A stretch of 64,000 nt of DNA. Origin: Anomaloglossus baeobatrachus (Eukaryota; Chordata; Amphibia; Anura; Aromobatidae). The DNA lies in the NCBI RefSeq assembly GCF_048569485.1, contig NC_134354.1, positions 686,561,137-686,625,136 of the forward strand, in the 5' to 3' direction. Positions 45,840-57,000 of this stretch are shown one piece after another (the first letter of the stretch is position 1; every line of letters begins with the position of its first letter). The notes beneath the pieces are model-generated. The model ran no database searches. It worked only from the letters and a program-made list of their open reading frames with translations, and was not told where the DNA came from. The translations under genes were made by a program, and so were the position numbers.

Positions 45840-47034
45840 TGTCGCGGGCGGAGGAGGGGACGCTGCGCTCTCCCACTGCTCGGGTCCGGCTGCTGCTGCC
45901 GCTGCTCTGTGGTGGCTCGAGCGGTAGGCCGGATCCCGGGGACTCAAGCGGCGCTCCTTGCCCGTGAGTGAAAAGGCTGGGGATTTGATTGTGGGGGATT
46001 TGAGTATTGTCCGTGACGCCACCCACGGTTGTGGTGATCTTGGTGACACCACCGCTGCTCTGGACGGGGATCCCGGGAGCGGTGACAGGGAGCAGCTTTG
46101 TTGTTAGTTCTCCCCTCCGTGGGTAGGGGGTTGGTTGTCCTGGGGCCCGGCGATGGGGTAGGGGTGGATGGCAGGCGGGCTACGGGGCCTGGTGAGGTGC
46201 AGTGTCGCGGGGGCATCGCTGTGCCGCACGGCACGGTGGTACTCACTCAGCCAATGATGAGGACACAGTTCTCGGTAAAACACACGGCTGGATGGACGGG
46301 TCCCACAGACGGCTGCGGTGTTGTTTCTCCCGGCAGGTTGATGGTGACTGCCTTTCCCTGCACCTATGTACGGTAGATGGTTCCAATGGGTTCCCACCGG
46401 TAACCCGCTCCCCAGCTTGGATATGGGCTGGAGGAGCCCCTTTTGCCCGCAGGCTCTGGCCCTGGGAAACGCTTGCCTTGGCGGTGGCGGTGTCTCCCTC
46501 CCTTGGTTGAACTGTTGCCTTCTGTCGGGACTTGGCTGCTGGGAAACCCAGGAGGTTCCCTTCACTAACGAATTCGGCAAATTCACGGCGACTCCTAGCC
46601 TTGCCGGGGTCCGTAAGCCCCTGCCAGATGGTGCTGGCTTCTCTTTGCGTACCGGTCCGGTTCCGCCGGGCCACCGCCCGTCCACGGTTCTTACGGTAGA
46701 CTCCGATAGGCCACTCCTGCAGACGGTCACCACCGTCTGCCAACCTTGCTGTACCGCCCGGGCCACACACCCGGACGCTGTCAGTTAGTTGCTCCACTAC
46801 CACTTTCCTTCCTTCCACTTTCACCTCCCAAACTAATCTGTCTGCTTTTCCCACCTCCAGGACTGTGAACTCCTCGGTGGGTGGGGCCAACCGCCTGGCC
46901 CACCCCCTGGTGTGAACATCAGCCCCTGGAGGAAGGCAACAAGGGTTTTGTGTCTGACTTCGGTGTGCCTGACCGGGAGTGTGGGGTGTGTGGGTGTTGT
47001 GCTCTGTGGCCCCTGGCTTGTTCAGGGCGCCACA
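45840..47034 (-). mobile_element. Solo LTR of a gypsy-type element
   Basis: Begins TGTGGCGCCCTGAACAAG on the minus strand and ends CCGCGACA, flanked by the 4-bp direct repeat TAGC (45,836-45,839 and 47,035-47,038). It is clearly the same family as the plus-strand LTR at 53,137-54,257 (ACACAAAACCCTTGTTGCCT, CCCACCCACCGAGGAGTTCA). Fossil. The long frames on both strands here are not genes. Confidence 0.82.
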
Positions 47035-47123
47035 TAGCTATACTAAAAGTATGGGTGTACAATGGCTTGTGACCTCTTCCTTACCAGTGAATGGGATACC
47101 ACACCTCTGGGGTGCCACACTGT

Positions 47124-48250
47124 TGAAAAACATTTATTCAAAGAGAAAAAAGCCTGCTGAGCGGAGTCTGACCTTTTTTGTCATGTCAGTGAGAGGTTTC
47201 ACAATTACCACATAATTCTGAATAAATCTCTGGCAAAAGTTAGTAAAACCTTGAAAGCACTGCCATCAGATGTTCCAGACAATCCCAGTCGAGTACCATA
47301 TGGGCCTTCTCTGGATCAATCCAAAACCCTGAAAATTACAACAGGTACCCCAAAAATTGTACCTCTTGAACAGCAAAAACACTTCTCCAGTTTGTCATAC
47401 AGTTTGTTATCTCTTAAAATCTGTAGTACCTGTTTCACGTACATCTGATGTGTCTCATTGGGTGAGTAGATCAAGATTTCATCCAAATAAACCACCACAA
47501 ACCTCCCACCAAATGATGAAAAATATAATTCACAAAATGTCGGAAAATGGCAGGAGTATTAATGAAACCAAGTGGCATGACCAGACTTTCAAAATGCCCC
47601 TCAAGTGTATTGAAAGCAGTTTTCCATTGATCCTCTTTTCTGATTCTAACCAGATTGTAAGCCACCCTTAAGTCCATCCATTTAGCTCCCACAATCTAGT
47701 TGAATAAATCCAGAATCAGAGGAAGAGGATATGGGTCTTGGACGGTAATCAGATTCAATTCCCGAAAATCCAAACAAGGGCGGAGACCCCTGTCTTTCTT
47801 CTTAATGAAGAAGAACCCTGTCGCCATGGGCAAAGAGGAGGGACTGATATGTATCTTCTTCAGACTATCAGTAATGTAACCTTTCATGGCTTATCTCTGT
47901 AGACCAGAGATATTATACAGTCTGGATTTGGGTAGTTTTGCTCCAGGAAGTAGATTAATGGACAGTTGTATACACGATGGGGAGGCAAATCCTGACACTC
48001 GCTCTCTGAAAATACATCCTTAAAACCCATCAAAAATGCTGATAAGGTCTCCGTAAAGACCGCAGAGAGAGGTGTTCATACAATTATCAAGACAGTAATA
48101 TCCCCACTCCACAATTTCCCTGGATTACCAATCCACCACAGAATTATCTTTCACCAACCAGAGTAGACCCAGTACAACAGGAGTGAGAAGGCCATCCAAG
48201 ACATAACAGGAAATTACTTCACAATACAGGGGTCCTACCCTCAGTCTTAT
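47124..48250 (-). mobile_element. Gypsy pol fragment: protease end and reverse transcriptase
   Basis: Minus-strand frames give [58 protein letters not shown] and [20 protein letters not shown], the ordered motifs of a Ty3/gypsy reverse transcriptase, with the YLDD box as YLDE. The protease-side sequence (LDGLLTPVVLGLLWLVKDNS) precedes it. It continues at 34,311 beyond the nested insertion. Fossil. Confidence 0.88.
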
Positions 48251-48297
48251 AACTCAGGGAGAGGACCTGCAACAACCACAAAGATTCTCCAGCTGCA

Positions 48298-49735
48298 TAG
48301 TGAAATAAAGAATTTTTTGTTCCCTTGCTGATTTTGTAAGTTTGACCACTGACAAAGACATGAAAAGTCTACAATTTTAAGGGTAGGTTAATTTTAAGAG
48401 TGAGACATTTTGCAGAGGGAAATAAGTATTTGATCCCTCTAACAAACAAGACCCTAGGCAAAACTTGTGTTGGCAAGCACACCAGTCAGACTTTTTTTTG
48501 TAGTTGATGTTGAGGTTTGCACACGTCAGGAGGAATTTTGGTCTACTCTTCTTTGCAGATCATCAGCTCCCTCCATAAGTTTTCTATGGGATTAAGGTCT
48601 GGAGACTGGCTAGGCCACTCCATGACCTTAATGTGCTTGTTTTTGAGCCACTCCTTTGTTGCCTTGGCTGTATGTTTTGGGTCATTGTGCTGGAAGACCC
48701 AGCCATGAACCATTTTTAATGTCCTAGTGGAGAGAAGAAGTATGTCACTCAGGATTTTACGGTACATTGGTCCATCCATTGTCCTATTGATGCAATGTAG
48801 TAGTCCTGTGCCCTTAGTATAGAAACAACCCCAAAACATAATGTTTCCACCTCAATGCTTGACAGTGGTGTAGTGTTCTTTGGGTCATAGGCAGCATTTC
48901 TCTTCCTCCAAACACAGCAAGTTGAGTTAAGGCCAAAGAGCTCAATTTTTTTCAAATCTGAGAACAGCACCTTCTCCCAATCACTCTCAGAATCATTTAG
49001 GTGTTCATTGGCAAACATCAGATGGGCCTGCATATGTGCCTTCTTGAACAGTGGGACTTTGTGGGCACTGCATGTGTTGCCAATGGTTTTCTTGGTGACA
49101 ATAGTCCCAGCTGCCTTGAGATCATTAACAAGTCCCCCCCGTGTAATTTTAGCCTGATCTCTTACCTTCATCATGATTCTGGTACCCCACAAGGTGAGAT
49201 TTTGCATGGTGCCCCAGATTGATGTCGATTGACACTCATTTTGTATTTCTTCCATTTTCTTACTATTGCACCAACAGTTGTCTCCTTCTCACCCAGCGTC
49301 TTACTTATGGTTTTATAGCCCATTCCAGCCTTGTGCAGGTCTATGATCTTGTCCTTGACATCCTTAGAAAACTCTTTGGTCTTGCTGATGTTGTAGATGT
49401 TAGAGTCCGACTGATTAATTGAGTTGTGGACAGGAGTCTTTTATACAGGTGACAATTTAAGACAGCTGTCTTTAATACAGGTGACGAGTTGATTAGGAGC
49501 AGCTAAGTGATCTGTAGGAGCCAGAACTGTTAAGGGTTGGTAGGGGATCAAATACTTATTTCTCTCTGCAAAATACAAATAAATTAATATAATTTATACA
49601 ATGTGATTTTCGGCATTTTATTTTCGATATTCTATCTCTCATTGTTAAAATTCACCTTCCCTTTCAGACTGTTCATGTCTTTGATAGTGGAAAAACTTAC
49701 AAAATCAGCAAGGGATCAAATAATTCCTTCACTGC
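48298..49735 (-). mobile_element. Tc1/mariner element (ATAAGTATTTGATCCC family)
   Basis: On the minus strand it begins CAGTGAAGGAATTATTTGAT and carries the twice-repeated AAATAAGTATTTGATCCC motif of this widespread Tc1 family. It sits at a TA in the gypsy LTR: the related LTR sequence at 33.1 kb reads through the site (AAGTGTATGCAAGCC), which confirms the insertion point. Transposase pieces: 49,255-48,749 covers the end of the DNA-binding domain and the first catalytic Asp (FSDLKKIELFG for WSDETKIELFG). 48,839-48,543 has [10 protein letters not shown], one residue short of the usual DNDPKHT block, and an intact third-acid block [11 protein letters not shown]. After WREL about 16 residues are deleted, joining to MICKEE. 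Frames are broken, so it is inactive. Confidence 0.9.
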
Positions 49736-49817
49736 ATGCAAGCCGGCTACTTGCACTAAAGACTTGTTAAGGGCATAAAAGCTATCACCAGCACCAATGA
49801 ATTTAAGATATACTGTA

Positions 49818-51444
49818 TACAGCGGGTACGGAAAGTATTCAGATTTCTTTAAAATTTTCACTCTTTGTTTCATTGCAGCCATTTGGTAAATTCAAAAAAG
49901 TTCATTTTTTTCTCATTAATGTACACTCTACACAACCACTCTTGACAGAAACCCCCCCAGAAATATAGAAGTTTTTACAAATTTATTAAACAAGAAAAAC
50001 TGAAATATCACTTGGCACAGACCCTTTGCTCAGACACTCATATTTAAATCACATGCTGTCCATTTCCTTGTTATTCTCCTTGAGATGGTTCTACTCCTTC
50101 ATTGGAGTCCAGCTGGGTTTAATTAAACTGATAGGACTTGATTTGGAAAGGTACACACCTGACTATATAATACCTCACAGTGCATGTCAGACCAAATGAG
50201 AATCATGAGGTCAAAGGAACTGCCTAAGGAGCTCAGAGACAGAATTGTGGAAAGGCACAGATCTGGCCAAGGTTACAAAACAATTTCTGCAGTACTCATG
50301 TTTCCTAAGAGCACAGTGGCCTCCATAATCCTTAAATGGAAGAAGTTTGGGACCACCAGAACTCTTCCTAGACCTGGCCGTAAAGCCAAACTGAGCAATC
50401 ATGGGAGAAGAGCCTTGGAGAGAGAGGTAAAGAAGAACCCCAATATTACTGTGGCTGGACTCCAGAGATGCAGTAGGGAGATGGGAGAAAATTTCACAAA
50501 GTCAACTATAACTGCAGCCCTCCACCAGTCAGGCCTTTATGGCAGAGTGGCCCGACAGAAGCCTCTTCTCAGTGCAAGATATATGAAAGCTCGCATAGAG
50601 TTTGCAAAAAAACACATGAAGGACTCCCAGACTATGAGAAATAAGATTATCTGGTCTGATGAGACAAATATAGAACTTTTTGGTGATAATTTTACGTGGT
50701 ATGTGTGGAGAAAACCAGAAACTGCTCATCACCCTCCCAATACAATCCCAAAGTGAACCATGGTGGTGGCAGCATCATGCTATAGGGGTGTTTTTCAACT
50801 GCAGCGACAGGACGGCTGGTTGCAATTGAAGGAAAGATGAATGCGGCCAAGTACAGAGATATCTTGAAAGAAAACCTCTCCCAGAGTGCACTGGACCTCG
50901 GACTTGGCTGAAGGTTCACCTTCCAACAAGACAATGACCCTAAGCACACAACTAAAATAACAAAGGAGTGGTTTCAGAATAACTCTGAGACCATTCTTTA
51001 TTGGCTCAGCCAGAGCCCTGACCTAAACCAAATTCTGCATTTCTGGAGTGACCTGAAAATGGCTGTCCCACAACGTTCACCATAAAACCTGACGGAACTG
51101 GAGAGGATCTGCAAGGAAGAATGGAAGAGGATCCCCAAATCCAAGTGTCAAAAACTTGTTGCATCATTCCCAAGATGCCTCATGGCTGTACTAGCTAAAA
51201 AGGGTACTTCTACTAAAAAATGAGCAAAGGGTCTAAATATTTATGACCATGTAATATTTCAGTTTATCTTGTTTAATAGATTTGCAAAAATTTCTACATT
51301 TCTGATTTTTTTTCTGTCAAGATAGGGGTGCAGAGTGTACATTAATGAGAAAAAAAATGAACTTTTTTTTTAATTTACCAAATGGCTGCAATGAAACAGA
51401 GTGAAAAATTTAAAGGGGTCCGAATACTTTCCGTACCCACTGTA
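49818..51444 (+). mobile_element. Tc1/mariner element (GGGTACGGAAAGTATTC family)
   Basis: The ends TACAGCGGGTACGGAAAG and, inverted, TACAGTGGGTACGGAAAG enclose 1.6 kb, with TA at both sides. The transposase frame 50,184-50,756 (190 codons) keeps the whole DNA-binding region (MRSKELPKELRDRIVERHRS, RPGRKAKLS) and the first catalytic Asp (IIWSDETNIELFG), then stops at TGA. Downstream, QQDNDPKHTTK keeps the second Asp. The third-acid block reads SPDLNQILHFW instead of [11 protein letters not shown], with the Glu lost. Inactive. It interrupts the same gypsy LTR as the neighbouring Tc1. Confidence 0.92.
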
Positions 51445-51632
51445 AAGACACCAAATGAAGTGCTGATGAAAAGCAGCTGAATGGTTGAGGAACTCTGCAT
51501 GGTCCTAAAGGGAAAGGGATGAAAACCAAGCAGAAATAATAAAAGGTCAGAGAGCAGTTTGCACAGCAAACGCTGTGACCTTCTATAGCTGGACACCATA
51601 GGACTGTCTGCACCCGTGACACATCCATGACA
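51445..51632 (-). mobile_element. 5' end of the 5' LTR of the large gypsy element
   Basis: AAGACACCAAATGAAGTGCT continues the LTR sequence seen at 33,160-33,186. The element ends ATGACA before the duplication GTATT. Fossil. Confidence 0.75.
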
Positions 51633-51800
51633 GTATTCCTGTACTGATCATTGTTCTGGTGATGTATTTCTGTACTGATGCTGATTGTGGTGTTGTATGC
51701 ATGTGCTGATGCTGATTCTCATGATATATTCCTGTACTGATGGTGTTCTAGTCATGTATTCATGCATTGATGTAGGTTCTGCTGCTGTGTTATGGTACTC
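51633..51800. repeat. Degenerate minisatellite of about 36 bp, right part
   Basis: TTCTGGTGATGTATTTCTGT and GTACTGATGCTGATT-like words continue the array of 32,780-32,984. Confidence 0.65.
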
Positions 51801-53136
51801 AGAACTCTGCAGTCATATAGTGTAACAGCAGACTTTTTTCATAAACCTGGGCAACCCCTTTAATGATTAAATTAAGTACTGTAGCATGCCTAATTCCAAC
51901 AGCGTGTAATTTACCCTCTGTCAGGACTTGGTTCTACATGCCAATATCAATAGTCATCACATGACCACCCATATGTACTTTCATAGTTACGGTCATCTGC
52001 CAACTAATTTCTCTTTCTGCTTCTTTGAATGAAGCAGGGGCTGTCGTATTTCACTGAACATTGAAAAGATTAGGAAGAGTAGATAAAAAATGGAAAATGG
52101 TGCCAAAAGCTATTTTTTTTTGGGATAAACTTATGAATTGTTTTTCCCCACTTAAGTTAAGAAAGTTATACATGTTTGGTATCTACGTACTCATACTGAC
52201 CTGTAGAATCATACTGCCTGTACGTTTTACCATACAGTGAACATGGTAAATAAAAAAACAAAAAAAATTGTGGAATTGCACTTTTATTTTGCAGTTGCAC
52301 CGTACTTGGAATTTGTCCCCCCATTTCCCAGTATATGGTACGGTAAAATGAATGGTTTAATTCAAAAATAAAACTTGTTGCATTAAAAACAAGTTCGGAT
52401 ATGGCTATATTGAAGGTAAAATAAAAAACCTTTTATGGCTCTTGGAAGAAAGGGAGGAAAAAACAAAATCGAAAAAAAGCCCCAACTGGAAATGGCAAGG
52501 TCATGAAGGGGTTAAAGTGGTGTTCTCATATAGTGCATCTTGTATAGGTAGTTAGACCACTTAAAAATAAGGATGTTTGCAATTTACTTACTTTTTCGTT
52601 CCTTTTTATTCTCCTGCTTGTTGCCATGCAATTGAATACCAGATCGTGTCTGACTATATGCAGTAGTTAAATTCCATGTTGAGGAGTTAACTCTTGAGAT
52701 ACCAGCCACCTTGCTCTAGCACATGATTTCTGTAAAACATACTGTTCACCTTCCTTCCCATCAGCTTCTGACCTGTGATCAGTACTGCAAATTCACAAGC
52801 CCTACTTGGGCTATGCTCTGTTAATGCTTCCAGACAAGTTCTTCTAATCTATTCTTTGCTGTTACTTTTCTATGCTTTGTGCTAACTCAAAGACCCTGTT
52901 ATAGCTACATACAAATATAGTGATAGTGATAACAGTGTAGAATTCTGTAACACATTACTGGGAACCCTGCACTGTCCCGCCCTCTCCTCCAAGCAGGGAC
53001 TCTGGGACACTCATCCTGCCAGTACCTTATGCTGTGTGTTTTCGCACGTATCTGTACCCTAGTATCTGCTGTACCTGCTGCACCTATCTGTACCAGCTGT
53101 GCCCACTGTACCTGCTGCACCCACTGTATCTGCTGT
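51801..53136. other. AT-rich DNA, no gene seen
   Basis: No supportable coding region. The last 90 bp (53,045-53,136) are a short array of CTGTACCTGCTGCACC-like words, next to the LTR that follows. Confidence 0.45.
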
Positions 53137-55133
53137 GTGACGCCCTGGACTAGCCAGGTAGTCACAAACATACCAACACACACACCCCCACCCTAGGCAG
53201 ATACACCAGCCAAACACAAAACCCTTGTTGCCTCCCTCCAGGGTCTGATGTCCACACCAGGTGGGGCGGAGCCAGGCGATTGGCCCCACCCACCGAGGAG
53301 TTCACAGGCCTGGAGGCGGGAAAAGTGACAGTCTAGTCTTGGAGGAGGAAGTGAGAGGAGTGAACACTTGGGTGTCTGGGTTGGAGCCCAGACACTGACA
53401 GCAAGGTTGGCAGACGGTGGTGGCCGTCTGCAGGAGTTAGTGGAACTCCGCTGAGCTGTAAGGACCGGGATCGGGCGACGGCCCGCCGCTACCGGACCGG
53501 GGAACGGAGTGAAGCTAAGCACACAGGCAGGGCCATCGGACCCCGACCAGGCTTGGAGCCGCCGTCAATAGTCAAATCCGAATGTGACAGGAACCCCAGG
53601 GGTTTCCCAACTACCAAGTCCCGATTGAAGGCAACCGTCCACCCAGCGAGGATATACAGCCACCGCCACAGGCTAGAGATCCAAGGGCCAGCGCCTGTGG
53701 GCAACACGGGCTCCTACAGAACCTTTACGCCGGGGAGCGGACTACCGGTGGGCAACCACAGGAGTCAAGAACTTACTAAAAGGTGCAGGGAAAGACAGCC
53801 ACCATCAGCCATCCGGGGAAGAGCACAACAACAACACTGCAGCCAGTTGTGGGACCCATCCATCCAGTTGTTTGGTTTACCAGAGACTCTGTCATTGTCT
53901 ATCTGAGTGAGTACACCAGTGCCATCCGGCACCGCGCTGCCCCTGCACCCTAGCCATCCGGCCTCCCCGTTACTACCACCGGGCCCCGGGATCACCAACC
54001 CCCCTACCCACTGAGGGGACAACATCTCAGCTGCACCCTACCATCTCTCCCGGGATCCCCGTTATCAGCAGCAGTGGTGCCATCATCACCACGTCCCGTG
54101 GGTGGCATCACGAACAATCTCCCTAAACAAACTACCCCTTTTCACTCACGGGTCAGGAGCGCTGCTCGAGTCCCCGGATCCGGTCCACCGCTCGAGCCAC
54201 CGAGCAGCAGAAGCCCTGGACCCGAGTGTGGCGAGCGCGTCCCCTCTGCCCGTGACAACTTGGCGTCTACGAACAGGATAGAACCGATCTACTTGCCAGT
54301 AGAGGTGCGCCTTGCAGTCTCCGCAGGCAGCGTCTGGCCGAAAAATTGAGAGCGCCGCCATCTTTGGCGCGAAAATCTCCCCCGAGCAGGGAAGGCACGA
54401 AAGCGAAGCCCCGCCCCCAACAAGCGGAAGTGGTAGAAAGAACCAAGGGGGACGGGAAAAAGATGTCTGCGCCCGACGGAGCCGTTGGAGGAAGTGGCGG
54501 CGGCCGTGCGGAAACGCGAGGTGGAGGCAGTGTTGGAGGAGTGGGTAAGCAACCCACGCCCCTGTGTCTGAGAAGAACCGGCCGCTGCGGCTGAGGGGCC
54601 CGGCCTGCGCCCGCTCACCCTCCTGCCTCCCCCGCCATCCGTACTGGTTGCTGTTGCCCCTCCGCTCGGTCCGCTACCCCCAACATCGGTAGCGGAATCT
54701 AGCCCGTCCGCCCTAGAGGACCGGCCTGGGGGCGTTGTCTGGGAACGGCCAGTATCCCTCCCGCTGCCATGGAAGATCCCGCGGGAAGTGGCTGTCCGCG
54801 ACGAGAAGCCGTCGGCCCCGGAATTGGCATCACCAAAGACCGTCCCCGGCAGTCCGCCCAGACGTGGAAGAACCGGCCGCTGCAGGCCCGAAGGCCCAAC
54901 CGGTGAGGCCAGCTGTCCCTGAGTCCCACGCCTCGGCTGAGGCTGCGCCGGGCCGCCACTGCAAAGCAGCAGTCCAGGCCACGTCACCGCAGGACCCCCA
55001 CAAGAGAATACCGGTCTTGGCCGGTGTGGGTGCGGTCCAGCGGGGCCCGACGAGAGCGCAGGGGTCTGCCAGCACCCCATATTGGGACAGGGAACCAAGC
55101 CAGTTAGGCCAGGAGATTGCCGCCAGGGAGCAC
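53137..55133 (+). mobile_element. Gypsy-type element: 5' LTR and start of internal region, cut off
   Basis: The LTR (53,137-54,257, 1,121 bp) begins TGTGACGCCCTGGACTAG and ends CCGTGACA. It is followed by a primer-binding-site-like TTGGCGTCTACGAACAGGAT (54,260-54,279). The internal part (to about 55,133) is GC-rich with a gag-like leader (MSAPDGAVGGSGGG at about 54,463) and ends abruptly where the next LTR family begins. Same family as the solo LTR at 45,840-47,034 on the other strand. The 269-codon minus-strand frame over this region is an antisense artefact. Fossil. Confidence 0.75.
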
Positions 55134-56409
55134 CCCCACCTTAGGGAAAGATAGACACCCAGTGGGCGTGACCAGGCAGTTGGACACGCCCACCCAGAGG
55201 TCCAGACAGCCCGAGGTGGGAAAACGAGCAGAAAGTGTTTGGAGTCCAAAGTGGAGAGGAGTGTGGGCTGGAGCTAAGTGTAGCTCCAGCAGGAAAGTTC
55301 AAGTTGAACGGTACCAGGGAAGGAGCCCTGGTGCCACTGGCTAGGAGACAGACGGTGGTCTCTTTCAGCAGGAGATGGGAAGATGGCTCGGCAGAACCGA
55401 GGTGGACCGGGACAGGGTTGTAGCCCGCCAGTACCGACACGGGGAACCAACCCGGAAACCGTAGCACAAAGGGGGGTACTCGGACCCTGAAGCCAGAATC
55501 GGAAACAAGCGGACTGGTTAATTCACCGATTGAGGCCAGGACTAGAGGTCCTGTCCCACCCAAAGTCCCTCATAGAAGACAAGTGCCCACCGATAGGGAT
55601 AAGAGGTCACCGCCAGGGCCCATAGATCCCACGGGCCAGTATCTGCGGGCACGGCTCCTTAGACCACATCCAGCCGGGAGCGGACTCCTGAGTTTCAGAC
55701 TAGGAAGTCCACCTTACACAAACAGTGCAGAGGAAAAGGATAGAGACCACCAGCTGGGTGGGGGACCCGAATGCAACCGGCCGCGGCACTGGCCACCAGC
55801 ACCTTGGTTTACCAGAGACTTGTGTGATTTATTAACTGTGAGTAAACAAACACCCCCTGCGGTCGCTATACCCTGCACTGAGGCACCGGGTCCCGGGGCA
55901 ACCATCCCTACCCACGGAGGGGTTAACAACTAGCTGCCACAACACCTCCCCCAGGTGCCCCACAACAGCAGCGGTGGTGTCCCACCTCACCACACACCGT
56001 GGGTGGCGTTACGAACTTACTACGGCCTAGCCTGTACATCTACGTCCCCCCTTTTATTCGTCGTGTCCGCAAGACCCCCGGGTCTGGAGACCCTCGAGCC
56101 ACCACCCCAGAAGGCCCGGATCCGAGCAGCGCCGGCTGCTGGCACGGGGCGGCACACCCCGAAACTTGGTGTCACGAACAGGATACTTACCCATCCACTT
56201 ACGTTATGGAAGTGCGCCTTGTATTGGACAGTCAGCGGTGGTCCGTTGCTAAATTTTCAGAAGCCGCCATTTTGGGCGTGAAAACTACAGCCCAGAGTCT
56301 TACAGCCCCCTAGGAATGCGGCCGGAAAGCAAGCCCGGAAGTCAAAAAACGAAACTAACAGGCCGCAGAAAGAAGTGTCGGCAAAAGACCAAGGGGGAGC
56401 AGCGGGCAG

Positions 56410-57000
56410 ATGTCTGCTCCTAAACCTGATGCCGGCCCCGCGCCGACCGCTGGAGTGGCTGCGCCCGTGAGTGAAGCAGTCGGTGAGGAAGCTGCAGCCC
56501 CCACCCCGTTTGCAGGAGCGGTAGATCCTTGGGCTCCGGTAGTGACTCCCCATGTAGCAGCTGGCGGTGACCCACCTGCCACAGGAAGGATGTCAGCTCC
56601 GGCTATCTGCCCGGCCACAACGGGAATGGCGCCCGGCTCAGAAGACCCCTTAGCCGCCAGCTCAGAATCGGAGGAGATTTATCAGAGCAGCCCCGGTGTC
56701 GAAGCCTCAGTAGCAGCGTATATCCCGCGATGTGGTGGTAATGAGTACCGGATGGCTCTATCGACCCGTACGTACTGTATGCTGGTGGCGTAACGGGCTG
56801 ATGTGGAGTCCACCTCCGAGGATGAGGCCCCGACTGCCGGAGGGGGTGTGATAGTGCCAGTCTGCCAGCACTGCGAACTGCCTGGGCACTTTGCCAGTAT
56901 GTGCCCCGGGAATGCCCGGCCTTAAAGGGGCCGGAGCCCGCCACAAGTTTTAAAGTTTAAAGTTGCAAGTTTGATGTTTATGGACTGTCACCCCTGTTGA
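56410..57000 (+). mobile_element. Gag-like region, first internal copy
   Basis: Starts MSAPKPDAGPAPTAGVAAPV, Ala/Pro-rich. A CCHC-type zinc knuckle (C-x2-C-x4-H-x4-C, CQHCELPGHFASMC) lies near 56,865-56,905, as expected for the nucleocapsid end of a gag protein that packages RNA. Part of a fossil element. Confidence 0.65.

Larger units (their letters stand above)
34312..47119 (-). mobile_element. Solo LTR (gypsy type) split by later insertions
   Basis: Ends TGACATG at the left and GCCACA at the right, flanked by the 4-bp direct repeat CTGT (34,308-34,311 and 47,120-47,123), inside the reverse transcriptase of the older gypsy element. Its own sequence is 34,312-34,937, 44,869-44,924, 45,488-45,839 and 47,035-47,119. 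The rest is three later insertions: a composite gypsy element, a Harbinger-like element and another solo LTR. Its left portion resembles the solo LTR at 28.9-30.2 kb (CTCCCCACAGGTGGAGCA is shared). Fossil. Confidence 0.7.
32985..51632 (-). mobile_element. Old Ty3/gypsy-type LTR element expanded by nested insertions
   Basis: Bounded by TGTCACG at the left and ATGACA at the right and flanked by the 5-bp direct repeat GTATT (32,980-32,984 and 51,633-51,637). Read on the minus strand, the parts are: a 5' LTR region (from 51,632, interrupted by two Tc1 elements), protease and reverse transcriptase (about 48,250-47,124), then reverse transcriptase end and RNase H (34,311 to about 33,880), and a partial 3' LTR (about 33,186-32,985). 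No gag region is recognised. The original element was probably several kilobases long, and nearly 16 kb of the present span is later insertions. It is broken in many places and looks old. Confidence 0.8.

Noticed and set aside
46104-46890. Two overlapping minus-strand frames of 215-220 codons
   Set aside because: They lie inside a solo LTR with a matching relative on the other strand at 53 kb; they are not conserved as protein.
54289-55098. 269-codon minus-strand frame, Gly/Pro/Arg-rich
   Set aside because: Antisense of the GC-rich internal region of a plus-strand LTR element; no family similarity.
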